Positions 17,690-25,638 of a DNA stretch of 64,000 nucleotides are shown here, piece by piece. The notes below the pieces were generated by a model. The model saw only the letters and a program-made list of their open reading frames with translations. It was not told where the DNA came from and did not search any database. Position 1 is the first letter of the stretch; every line of letters begins with the position of its first letter. Origin of the DNA: Hungatella sp. (GTDB taxonomy: Bacteria; Bacillota; Clostridia; Lachnospirales; Lachnospiraceae); contig JAAWBS010000009.1 in NCBI GenBank assembly GCA_022792815.1, positions 87,618-151,617 of the forward strand, written 5' to 3'. A program made the position numbers and the translations under genes.

Positions 17690-17761
17690 GGCCAATTGGT
17701 CAAGCGGTCAAGACGACGCCCTCTCACGGCGTAAACCCGGGTTCGATTCCCGGATTGGTCA
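17690..17761 (+). tRNA. tRNA-Glu (anticodon CTC), copy 1
   Basis: A 72-nt cloverleaf. Acceptor GGCCAAT pairs with ATTGGTC (one G-T pair). The anticodon arm ACGCC-CTCTCAC-GGCGT gives CTC for GAG codons. The T-arm is CCCGGGTTCGATTCCCGG. No encoded CCA. An identical gene lies at 29493-29564. A short GGCGG/CCGCC stem with a T-rich tail (17770-17800) follows it. Confidence 0.95.
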
Positions 17762-17806
17762 TGAAACAAGGCGGGTGGAGTATCCGCCGGTTTCTGTTTT
17801 AAAGGT

Positions 17807-17879
<73 letters not shown>

Positions 17880-17904
17880 CTGAGAATAATTGATCTTAAA
17901 GATG

Positions 17905-17945
17905 AAAAGGTGCGTGTCCGTTTTTTGTGGATTACGCACTTTTTT
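17905..17945 (+). terminator. Terminator of the tRNA cluster
   Basis: AAAAGGTGCGT (17905-17915) pairs with ACGCACTTTTT (17934-17944), with TCC/GGA inside the loop region and a T-run at the end. Confidence 0.85.
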
Positions 17946-18018
17946 GTCACAATCATCTTTCTGACATAAACCAGCCGTCTTATTTGACAGAAGATTAAGT
18001 AAAGATAGGAGAGACAAC

Positions 18019-19083
18019 ATGATGATTCCCTTAAAAATGATCTGCGATGCCATAGAGATGGCAGATGACGCATGGAAGCATTATCTTGACATCGAAGAGA
18101 TGAACGTGGTCAGCCTTCCGGATACTCTTTTTATGGGAGAGTACGATGAAGAGGACCAGGAACTAGCGGAAAGGATCGAGGAGGGATGGCGGACGCGGTA
18201 CTTTGCTTTGCCGTCAAAGTTTGATATCCATGAGTACCGCATTATGGAGGAGTTTGTCTGGGAACTTCCCCAGGGCCGGGTTCAGGATTCATTGGAAAAG
18301 GCCATCAGGGGAAAAGGCGCTTTTCGAAGATTTAAGGATGGGGTTCACAGGTTTGGAATGGAACAGCAGTGGTACGATTTTCAAGAAGCGGCATACCGCA
18401 GGATCGCCGTCCGATGGTGCGAGGACCATGGGTTTGAGTACTGTGAGGAGGCGGTTAATGGAAGGAACGCTTCCGGCGGCGAGGCGAACGGGAGAGACTG
18501 GGAGAACCTGGCATGGAAGGAAATCCGCACAGAGCATGTGGTGCAGGATGAATGGATTGATTTTAGGCGGTCTGCTTATCGGTTCCCTGACGGGAATGTG
18601 TTTGAGCCTTTTTACAGCTACAGCCGAAAGGACTATGTTGTCATAGTTGCAACCGATGAGGGGGGAAGGTATCTCTGTGTCAGGCAGTTTCGGCAGGGCA
18701 TCCGGGAAGTTACTACGGAATTTCCGGCAGGGGGAATCGAGAGGTCGGACGGCAGGGAGTATGGGTGTGACAGGGCTTTGGGGACGTCGGAGGAGGCGCT
18801 TAATGCGGCGAAACGGGAATTGCTTGAGGAGACGGGATATGTGTCAGATGAGTGGAGCTACCTGCTTACCGTGCCGTCCAATGCAACCATGGCAGATAAT
18901 TACGCCCATATTTTTGCGGCCGGAAACTGCCGGAAGTTTGGAGAGCAGCGTCTGGACGAGACGGAATTTTTGAATGTGAGGAAGCATTCTGCGGCTGAGA
19001 TTCAGGAGATGATTGATCGGGGAAAGTTTCAGCAGGCGATACATATTATGGCCTGGCTGTTAAATAGTAAAAAAACAAAATAA
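18019..19083 (+). CDS. UPF0158-Nudix hydrolase fusion protein
   Basis: A 354-residue two-domain protein. Residues 1 to about 145 resemble UPF0158, a small family of unknown function; FRRFKDGVHRFGMEQQWYDF and IAVRWCEDHGF are its recognisable core. Residues from about 175 form a Nudix hydrolase of the ADP-ribose pyrophosphatase type, with EFPAGGIE and the Nudix helix RELLEETGY (Arg266, Glu267, Glu270, Glu271). Between GGIE and the helix lies an insertion with the sequence SDGREYGCDRALGTSEE, so the usual first Gly of the box is displaced. Substrate is probably a nucleoside diphosphate derivative such as ADP-ribose. Start ATG 18019 is behind AGGAGAG. G+C is lower than that of the next gene. The fusion could also be read as two independently folding modules. 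Confidence 0.8.
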   Translation: MMIPLKMICDAIEMADDAWKHYLDIEEMNVVSLPDTLFMGEYDEEDQELAERIEEGWRTRYFALPSKFDIHEYRIMEEFVWELPQGRVQDSLEKAIRGKGAFRRFKDGVHRFGMEQQWYDFQEAAYRRIAVRWCEDHGFEYCEEAVNGRNASGGEANGRDWENLAWKEIRTEHVVQDEWIDFRRSAYRFPDGNVFEPFYSYSRKDYVVIVATDEGGRYLCVRQFRQGIREVTTEFPAGGIERSDGREYGCDRALGTSEEALNAAKRELLEETGYVSDEWSYLLTVPSNATMADNYAHIFAAGNCRKFGEQRLDETEFLNVRKHSAAEIQEMIDRGKFQQAIHIMAWLLNSKKTK

Positions 19084-19106
19084 CTGTTATACGGGGAGGG
19101 CAAGCA

Positions 19107-19997
19107 GTGAGAAAGTTATCATGGAACGAACAGCTTAACATCGGCGAGGAGGTGATCGACAAGGCCCATGCCAGGCTTTTTAAGATCGTGGGGAAATTGA
19201 TGGATCTCGTAGAATACGAGGCCAACTGCGAGAATGCCTGCCGGGAAAGCATCCGCTTTCTGGAAGACTACACCATGACCCATTTTTCCCAGGAAGAGGC
19301 CTACATGCGCTCGGTCCGCTACAAAGAATACGAGAAGCACAAAAAACTCCACGACGATTTCAGGGATAATACTCTGGTCACTCTGAAGAAATACTTAGAG
19401 AGGTCCGACTATTCCTCCGCGGCCGTACAGCGCTATATCAGCGTACTGCTGGGCTGGCTGACAGGGCATATCATGATAGAGGACCAGGCCATCACGGGCC
19501 ATGTGGAGGCGGAGAGAGTGTATGAGGAATCCCCGGATACCCCCAACGTGGCAAGTGCGGTAAATCAGGCCATGAAGGATGTATTCCATTTAGGAGCCGA
19601 GCTTACGGATGCGGATTACAACGGCAGCAATATCCGAAACGGATACTACTACCGACTCTGCTATGACATGGATAACGGCGGAAAAGTACAGCTTCTCATG
19701 GTGATCGAGGAGCAGCTGGCACGCCGGGGGGTCGGCCTGATGCTGGGGCTGTCGGCCATGCAGAAGCCGGAGATGGTCAAGGAGGCTTCCATGAAGATCG
19801 TGGAACAGTTTTTCCATCATCTGGGCAAGCTGTTTAAGTCTGACATCGAGTACCACATTGTCAAAGAAGAAGCTCTGACCAAAGATGAATTTCGGGAGGA
19901 TTTTATGACCAGGTATCCCTGCAGCCTGCTGTTTGAGACAAGGCTGGGGAGTTTTGTCTTCTGTGCCAGAAAGTGGGAAGTGAAGAAGAAAAAATGA
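19107..19997 (+). CDS. Bacteriohemerythrin with an additional C-terminal domain
   Basis: A 296-residue protein. Residues 1 to about 135 are a hemerythrin with the whole di-iron ligand set visible: His21, His59, Glu63, His78, His82, His121 and Asp126. It should bind O2, NO or iron. Residues from about 150 form a second domain of unknown role, with GGKVQLLMVIEEQLARRGVG and a run to a Lys-rich end; its look is faintly like CheC/CheX-type or V4R-like sensor folds, but I cannot assign it. Start is GTG 19107 behind GGGGAGGG. It stands alone, 23 bp after the Nudix fusion. A role in oxygen or NO sensing for an anaerobe is inference. Confidence 0.8.
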   Translation: MRKLSWNEQLNIGEEVIDKAHARLFKIVGKLMDLVEYEANCENACRESIRFLEDYTMTHFSQEEAYMRSVRYKEYEKHKKLHDDFRDNTLVTLKKYLERSDYSSAAVQRYISVLLGWLTGHIMIEDQAITGHVEAERVYEESPDTPNVASAVNQAMKDVFHLGAELTDADYNGSNIRNGYYYRLCYDMDNGGKVQLLMVIEEQLARRGVGLMLGLSAMQKPEMVKEASMKIVEQFFHHLGKLFKSDIEYHIVKEEALTKDEFREDFMTRYPCSLLFETRLGSFVFCARKWEVKKKK

Positions 19998-20023
19998 CTG
20001 TCTAACTGACACAAGCAGCTCAG

Positions 20024-20052
20024 TTGTTTATCAATAATAAACATTGTATAAT
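20024..20052 (+). promoter_or_regulatory. Promoter of the IclR regulator gene
   Basis: TTGTTT (20024-20029), 17-bp spacer and TATAAT (20047-20052). The spacer is filled by the candidate operator at 20027-20043. Confidence 0.75.
20027..20043 (+). promoter_or_regulatory. Candidate IclR operator, site 1
   Basis: TTTATCAATAATAAACA; together with two further bases it forms the inverted repeat TGTTTAT-N5-ATAAACA (20025-20043). A 15/17 match recurs at 21014-21030 before the operon. It lies between the -35 and -10 boxes of the regulator's own promoter, as expected for autorepression. Confidence 0.6.
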
Positions 20053-20174
20053 ATACATAAAAAACTTTTTATTTCCTGGTAAAATTACCAATTGTATCAC
20101 AGATTCCGATGGATTATACTGATATCAGAATCCCACAGATCAGCGACAGATAAGGCAGGCAGAAGGATATGGGC

Positions 20175-20927
20175 ATGGAAGGCGAAGTAAAAGTTAAGAG
20201 TTTAAAGAAGGCTTTGGATATCCTGAGCTATTTTTCGGAAAAACCCCTCTTGGGAGTCACGGAGATCAGCACTCATTTTGGCATCAACAAAAGCTCTGTG
20301 CATAATATCCTGTCAACTTTTGAGGCGGCCGGGTATGTGGAACAGGATAAAGAGTCCGGCAAATACCGCCTTGGCATGCGGATCTTCAACCTGAGCAGGG
20401 CCTTGGGGGATAATTACGCCATCACTAAGATCGCCATGCCCTACTTACAGGAGCTGGCCAACCGGACAGGACAGAGGGTCTATCTGGCCATCAATTACCA
20501 GATGCAGGTCCTGTATCTGGAAGCCATGTATCCCAAAGCCTCCTTCCACCTGATCCGGAACATGCTTGGAAGCCGGGAGGAGCTCTACTGTACCGGCTTG
20601 GGTAAGGCGATGCTGGCATACATGCCCGCAGAGACCGTGGATGCCTATCTTACCAGATCCTTTCACGTCTACACGGACCACACCATCGTGGAACCGGACA
20701 AGCTGAGGGAGGAATTGGGGCTGATCCGCCAGAGAGGCTATGCGGTGGATAATATGGAGCGGGAATTCGGCATCCGCTGTGTGGCCATTCCCATCCATGA
20801 CAGAAACAGGAAGGTCTACGCTGCCATCAGCGTCAGCGGCCATGCCACATTCGTCACAGATGAGAAGATCAGTGAGTGGGCTATTTTGATCAAGGAATAT
20901 GTGATGGAGATTGAAAAGCGCCTGTAG
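20175..20927 (+). CDS. IclR-family transcriptional regulator
   Basis: A 250-residue regulator with an N-terminal winged helix-turn-helix (about 10-65, with GVTEISTHFGINKSSVHNIL as the DNA-reading helices) and a C-terminal effector-binding domain (about 80-245, containing GIRCVAIPIHDR and AAISVSGHATF). IclR proteins usually sense a small acid or sugar breakdown product and control the adjacent catabolic genes. Start ATG 20175 is chosen because AAGGA lies 7 nt upstream; ATG 20169 is too close to it. It is followed by a terminator and then by the divergent-free, same-strand operon from 21047, so it is separately transcribed. Confidence 0.92.
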   Translation: MEGEVKVKSLKKALDILSYFSEKPLLGVTEISTHFGINKSSVHNILSTFEAAGYVEQDKESGKYRLGMRIFNLSRALGDNYAITKIAMPYLQELANRTGQRVYLAINYQMQVLYLEAMYPKASFHLIRNMLGSREELYCTGLGKAMLAYMPAETVDAYLTRSFHVYTDHTIVEPDKLREELGLIRQRGYAVDNMEREFGIRCVAIPIHDRNRKVYAAISVSGHATFVTDEKISEWAILIKEYVMEIEKRL

Positions 20928-20959
20928 CAGCCGCAGTGCGGGAGGATTCCGTCTGCGAT

Positions 20960-20995
20960 AAAACTTGAATGACCCGATTCAAGTTTTATTTCTGT
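20960..20995 (+). terminator. Terminator after the IclR gene
   Basis: AAAACTTGAAT (20960-20970) pairs perfectly with ATTCAAGTTTT (20977-20987) and a T-rich tail follows. It separates iclR from the transport operon. Confidence 0.85.
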
Positions 20996-21013
20996 CCTTT
21001 ATCATGAACACTA

Positions 21014-21030
21014 TTTATTAATAATGAACA
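21014..21030 (+). promoter_or_regulatory. Candidate IclR operator, site 2
   Basis: TTTATTAATAATGAACA matches site 1 in the iclR promoter at 15 of 17 positions. It contains the palindrome TTATTAATAA (21015-21024). A partial copy (TTTATCATGAACA) lies just upstream at 20998-21010. The site is immediately before the ribosome site of the first permease gene, so binding would block the operon. Confidence 0.6.
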
Positions 21031-21046
21031 AATAGGAGGAGATTTT

Positions 21047-22045
21047 ATGATGACGACGAAGATAGCGGGCCGAAGAAGACCGCTGGGAGGTGGGAGCCAA
21101 AAGTCGTGGTTCAGTCCAGGAAAAGGCGGCTCGGCAGGGCAGATCAGTCTGAGAACAGGGATAAAAAGGCACTGGCAGATCTATATCCTGGTGCTCCCCG
21201 CGGTTCTCTATACGGTGGTCTTTGCCTACGGGCCCTTGTACGGGCTTGTGCTGGCCTTTAAGGATTACCGCCCCTATTTAGGGTATCTGGAGAGCCCTTT
21301 TGTGGGGTGGAAGCATTTCATCCGCTTTTTCCGCTCCAACAAATTTGAACAGGTCATCGCCAACACACTGATTCTTTCCTTCTATCAGCTGCTGGCAGGT
21401 TTCCCTCTCCCGATTATTTTAGCCCTCTGCCTCAATTATATTCCGTCCCGGCCCTTTAAAAAGCTGGTGCAGAATATCACCTATGCTCCTTACTTCGTGT
21501 CTACGGTGGTGGTGGTCAGCATGCTGTCCATCTTCTTCTCCCAGAGCACGGGGATGGTGAACAACATCCGGGAAGCCCTCGGACTTGGCCGCAGGCTCTA
21601 CATGGGCAGCCCCACCGCCTTTCGCCATATGTATGTGTGGAGCGGGGTGTGGCAGTCCATGGGGTGGAACAGCATCATCTATTTTGCCGGCTTAAGCAGT
21701 GTGGACGAGACCCTGCACGAGGCGGCCAGAGTGGACGGGGCCAGTATTTTTCAGAGGATATTGTATGTGGATCTTCCCATGCTGAAACCCACCATCGTCA
21801 CCCTGTTTATTCTGAATACCGGAAAGCTGATGAGTGTAGGGTTTGAGAAGGCGTATCTCATGCAGAATTCGCTCAACATCGGGGCCAGCGAGATCATCTC
21901 CACCTATGTCTATTCCATCGGTATGCTGGAACAGCAGTACAGTTACTCCACGGCTATCAATCTGTTTAATTCCGTCATCAATCTGATCATGGTGCTTACG
22001 GTGAACTATATTTCTCAGAAACTCAGTGAAACCAGTATCTGGTAG
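21047..22045 (+). CDS. Carbohydrate ABC transporter permease (LplB/YteP-like)
   Basis: A 332-residue permease. After a 40-residue basic tail, HWQIYILVLPAVLYTVVFAY is the usual first membrane segment. The ATPase-docking EAA loop is EAARVDGASIFQRILYVDLP, about residues 225-244. This branch (LplB/YtcP) serves uptake of complex oligosaccharides such as uronides and host-glycan fragments, usually sharing a MsmX-type ATPase encoded elsewhere. None is present here. Start ATG 21047 is behind TAGGAGGA. Confidence 0.93.
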   Translation: MMTTKIAGRRRPLGGGSQKSWFSPGKGGSAGQISLRTGIKRHWQIYILVLPAVLYTVVFAYGPLYGLVLAFKDYRPYLGYLESPFVGWKHFIRFFRSNKFEQVIANTLILSFYQLLAGFPLPIILALCLNYIPSRPFKKLVQNITYAPYFVSTVVVVSMLSIFFSQSTGMVNNIREALGLGRRLYMGSPTAFRHMYVWSGVWQSMGWNSIIYFAGLSSVDETLHEAARVDGASIFQRILYVDLPMLKPTIVTLFILNTGKLMSVGFEKAYLMQNSLNIGASEIISTYVYSIGMLEQQYSYSTAINLFNSVINLIMVLTVNYISQKLSETSIW

Positions 22046-22056
22046 GAGGGAACAGG

Positions 22057-22941
22057 ATGAAGCACAGACATTCCGGAAATACATCTGACAAGATTTTTAT
22101 GATCGTGAACCATCTGCTGGCGTTTCTCTTTCTGGTTATTTGCCTCTATCCCATGTACTTTATTCTGATCGCATCTGTCAGCAATGTGGGGATGGTGACA
22201 GGAGGAGAGGTGTTTCTCCTCCCCAAAGGCCTGACCACTGCCGGGTACAGGATGCTGATGGAGAAGAAGGAGATCTGGGTCGGATACAAGAATACCATCC
22301 TATACACACTCTTCGGAACCATGTTCAATCTGGCCCTGACCATACCTGCCGGGTATGCCCTGTCCATCCGAACCCTGCCGTTTCGGCGGGGGCTGAATTT
22401 TCTGTTTCTGGTGACCATGTTTATCAGCGGCGGCATGATTCCCACCTATCTGCTGGTGAATCACTTAAGGCTGGTCAATACCTTCGCCGTCATGGTGATC
22501 ATAGGCGGGGTCAATGTATGGAACCTGACTCTGTGCAGAAACTTTTTCTCCACCAATATCCCGGCGGAACTGCGGGATGCCGCCAGGATCGACGGCAGCA
22601 GCGAATTTGGAATCTTCTTCAAGATCGTACTGCCGATCTCCAAGGCTATCGTGGCCGTGATGGTACTGTACTTTGCGGTGAGCCACTGGAACGGATACCA
22701 CAATGCACTGATCTATCTGCGGGAGGAAGCCAAATATCCACTGCAGTTGGTGCTCCGAAATCTGCTGCTGCAGAACACGCTGTCATCGGAGACGGATGCC
22801 GCGGGCATGAGCCGTCTGATGGATCTTCAGAGCATGAAGTACGGGGTGATCGTGGTCGCAAGCCTTCCGGTGATGATTTTGTATCCCTTTGTACAGAGAT
22901 ACTTTGTCAAAGGAGTTATGGTCGGCTCGGTAAAGGGGTGA
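22057..22941 (+). CDS. Carbohydrate ABC transporter permease (YtcP-like)
   Basis: A 294-residue permease, partner of the LplB-like subunit. LVICLYPMYFILIASVSN is the first membrane segment, TMFISGGMIPTYLLVNHLRL is a typical motif of this class, and the EAA loop is DAARIDGSSEFGIFFKIVLP. It ends RYFVKGVMVGSVKG, the normal terminus. It is 11 bp from the first permease. Confidence 0.95.
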   Translation: MKHRHSGNTSDKIFMIVNHLLAFLFLVICLYPMYFILIASVSNVGMVTGGEVFLLPKGLTTAGYRMLMEKKEIWVGYKNTILYTLFGTMFNLALTIPAGYALSIRTLPFRRGLNFLFLVTMFISGGMIPTYLLVNHLRLVNTFAVMVIIGGVNVWNLTLCRNFFSTNIPAELRDAARIDGSSEFGIFFKIVLPISKAIVAVMVLYFAVSHWNGYHNALIYLREEAKYPLQLVLRNLLLQNTLSSETDAAGMSRLMDLQSMKYGVIVVASLPVMILYPFVQRYFVKGVMVGSVKG

Positions 22942-22976
22942 AGCACCTCGAAAAAATAAATTTAGGAGGAAGCAAA

Positions 22977-24635
22977 ATGAAGAGAAACCGATTATGGAAA
23001 CAGGCGATGGCGATGTTGGGAACCGCGGTTTTCACCGTTTCATCTGCGGCAGGCTGCGGTCCGAAGCCTCAGCGGCAGGCGGAGAGCAGTTCTGCGGCCG
23101 GACAGACCAAAACGGAAGCGGAGGCGGCTTCCCTTGCAGTCAATCATGCCAACAGGGAAGGACTTCCCATCGCAGACGAGGAGATCACCCTTGTGGTCGG
23201 TGTCAAGGCTCCGGCTGCGGCTTACCAGGGGCCATGGCAGGATTTGGACTGGGTGAAAGAGCTGCAGAAGGCCGCCGGGGTGAAACTGGAATTTCGAGTC
23301 TATAACGGCAATGAGGATGTGAATCTGATGTTTACGGGGAGAGACTACCCGGATATCTCATTCAACATCGGCACCGAAAAACAGATCCAGGACGCAGCCC
23401 TCGGCGGGGATGTGATCCCTTTAAATGATCTGATCGATCAGTGGTCACCTAACTGGAAGCGATACTTTGAGGAAGATGAGGTGGCACACAAGACCTGTAT
23501 GCTGGAGGACGGCAGGATCTACAGCCTTCCCATGATCCGCAATGAGGCCAATGTCAGCGGCCTCAGAGATCAGTGGCTCATCAACAAGAGCTGGCTGGAT
23601 GAGCTTGGCCTCCCGATTCCGTCTACCACCGTTGAATTTTACGAAACTCTCAAGGCTTTTAAGGACCACGGCGGACAGGGGAGCATCCCTCAGAATGTGA
23701 TTCCCTACTATGTCTACGGCATCACAGCCAACATCGGCGGAGCCCTGGACATGTTCAACGCCTTCGGGATCCGGGTGTCCGGCGAGAAGTATATGGTGAC
23801 CGTCGATGACACGGGGAGCGTGGAGTTCAACTATACGGATGAAGCCATGAAAGAACCTTTGCTGTATCTGCGCAGGTTGTTTGAAGAGGAACTGATTCCC
23901 TATGAATGTCTGACCGATGACAATGACACCTATCTGGTAAAGACCAAGACCATGCCGGGGATCGTGGGATCATTCCACTCCCGTCAGAATCCGGACACGG
24001 CCAATGAGATCGTGGTCGCCATGGCCCCCATCGATGCCCAAAACGGCAAGAAGCCTATGATCCGCAGTCAGGGAAACCGGATCACCAAGAATTTCTTCAC
24101 GATTTATACCAAGTGTCAGTATCCGGAGGTGGCCATGCGTCTGGCAGATCTGATCGCGGAGCCGGACTGGTCCGTACAGGCCATGTACGGCATGATCGGA
24201 GACACCTACACGAAGAAAAACGAAGACGGTTCTTATGAACTGTATCCCTACAGCGCGGACGCCCAGGGAGCCGCCAGCGCTCCCATGAACCGGGTTCCCC
24301 TGCTGATCACCAGAGAGGTGGCGGACCGCTTAAGCTACATGGACGGCTCCTCCCAGGCCCAGCTGGCGACGGCTGTGGCGGAGGTCTATCAGGACTATGC
24401 CATTCCGTCCGTCAATCTTTATCCCGGCGTGATCTTTTCCGTGGAGCAGACGGACCGGCTTGCGGAACTGAAGAAGGATTTGACTGACTATATGACCAAC
24501 ACCTTTTCCACCTGGATGCTGGAAGGCGGGATTGAGGACGGCTGGGAGACTTATGTAAAACAGATGAACGACTTAGGGCTGGAGGAATATCTCTCCATCC
24601 TGCAGCAGGCCCTTGATGACTTCAACGCCAGATAG
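22977..24635 (+). CDS. Extracellular carbohydrate-binding lipoprotein (LplA-like)
   Basis: A 552-residue solute-binding lipoprotein. The signal peptide ends with SAAGC (Cys27), then a short Gln/Ser/Ala linker. The mature protein follows the LplA/YtcQ family in size and pattern, with MFTGRDYPDISF and VIPLNDLIDQWSPNWKRYFE near the front. Start ATG 22977 is set by TAGGAGG and by the signal peptide; the frame is open far into the permease gene, but that part is a shadow. It captures the oligosaccharide for the two permeases. Confidence 0.92.
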   Translation: MKRNRLWKQAMAMLGTAVFTVSSAAGCGPKPQRQAESSSAAGQTKTEAEAASLAVNHANREGLPIADEEITLVVGVKAPAAAYQGPWQDLDWVKELQKAAGVKLEFRVYNGNEDVNLMFTGRDYPDISFNIGTEKQIQDAALGGDVIPLNDLIDQWSPNWKRYFEEDEVAHKTCMLEDGRIYSLPMIRNEANVSGLRDQWLINKSWLDELGLPIPSTTVEFYETLKAFKDHGGQGSIPQNVIPYYVYGITANIGGALDMFNAFGIRVSGEKYMVTVDDTGSVEFNYTDEAMKEPLLYLRRLFEEELIPYECLTDDNDTYLVKTKTMPGIVGSFHSRQNPDTANEIVVAMAPIDAQNGKKPMIRSQGNRITKNFFTIYTKCQYPEVAMRLADLIAEPDWSVQAMYGMIGDTYTKKNEDGSYELYPYSADAQGAASAPMNRVPLLITREVADRLSYMDGSSQAQLATAVAEVYQDYAIPSVNLYPGVIFSVEQTDRLAELKKDLTDYMTNTFSTWMLEGGIEDGWETYVKQMNDLGLEEYLSILQQALDDFNAR

Positions 24636-24652
24636 AAAGGAGATCAAAGCCT

Positions 24653-25609
24653 ATGGAGAGGCACGCCATAAGAAACGGTATTTATCCTACGATGATCACT
24701 CCGTATACGCCCGATGGTACCATCGACGAAGAGGGAGTCAGGGAGCTGACCAGATGGTATGTGCACCATGGGTGTACCGGCATCTTCGCCTCCTGTCAAT
24801 CCAGTGAGATCTTCTATTTGACCCAGAAGGAGCGGGTCCGGCTGGTGCAGCTGGTGAAAGAGGAGGCAGAGATGATAGCCCGGGAAAGCGGAAGAGATCC
24901 TGTGACCGTGGTGGCTTCCGGACACGTATCCGATGACCGTGATGCCCAGCTGGAGGAGTTAAACGCGGTCTGGGAGGCCGGTGCAGACGCGGTGGTGCTG
25001 ATCTCCAACCGGCTGGACATCGAGGCCCGGTCAGAGGCTGCTTGGGCCGGCGACCTGGAATCGCTGATCAGCCGTCTGCCGGAAGGTATGCGCCTTGGGA
25101 TCTACGAATGTCCCTACCCCTACAAGCGTCTTTTGAGCAAAGAGATGCTGCAGGCAGTGGCCGATACGGGAAGATTCTATTTCTTCAAAGATACCTGCTG
25201 CAGTCCGGAGCGCCTGAAGGAGCGGATCGCCCAGCTAAAGGGAAGCCGTCTGAAACTGTTTAATGCCAATGCCCAGACTCTGCTCTATTCCCTCCAATGC
25301 GGGGGGTACGGTTACAGCGGCGTGATGGTCAATTTTCAGCCAAAGGCCTATGTGTGGATGTATGACAATTATCGGCAGAAGAGACGAAAGGCAGAGCAAT
25401 TGCAGGCCCTTTTGTCCATGTCCGCCTTCTCCGAGTCCCTGGCATACCCTGTCACGGCTAAGTATTATTTACATACCTACGAACATCTGGGGATCACCCA
25501 CCTGAGCCGCTCCCGGGATCCGGATTGCTTTGGAAGCTATGACCGGATCGCCATGGCACAGATCAAGTGCCTGAACGACGGCATGGACCAATGGCTCGCC
25601 CAGGAGTAA
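24653..25609 (+). CDS. Dihydrodipicolinate synthase/N-acetylneuraminate lyase family aldolase
   Basis: A 318-residue class I aldolase of the DapA/NanA superfamily, splitting or joining a 2-keto acid through a Schiff base. The TIM-barrel start NGIYPTMITPYTPDGTIDEE is typical. Catalytic residues are Tyr151 in YECPYPY and the Schiff-base Lys179 in FFKDTCCS. No biosynthetic dap gene is near, and the sialidase-like and sulfatase neighbours point to a sugar acid such as sialic acid or a keto-deoxy acid as substrate. Start ATG 24653 is 17 bp after the binding-protein gene, behind AAAGGAG. True substrate is not visible. Confidence 0.88.
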   Translation: MERHAIRNGIYPTMITPYTPDGTIDEEGVRELTRWYVHHGCTGIFASCQSSEIFYLTQKERVRLVQLVKEEAEMIARESGRDPVTVVASGHVSDDRDAQLEELNAVWEAGADAVVLISNRLDIEARSEAAWAGDLESLISRLPEGMRLGIYECPYPYKRLLSKEMLQAVADTGRFYFFKDTCCSPERLKERIAQLKGSRLKLFNANAQTLLYSLQCGGYGYSGVMVNFQPKAYVWMYDNYRQKRRKAEQLQALLSMSAFSESLAYPVTAKYYLHTYEHLGITHLSRSRDPDCFGSYDRIAMAQIKCLNDGMDQWLAQE

Positions 25610-25638
25610 ATCAACACACGGAAAAAGAAGGGAGGAAC

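Noticed and set aside
22140..22976. Upstream open part of the 831-codon frame before the LplA-like lipoprotein
   Set aside because: It lies entirely within the YtcP-like permease gene in another frame; the lipoprotein's signal peptide and TAGGAGG place the start at 22977.
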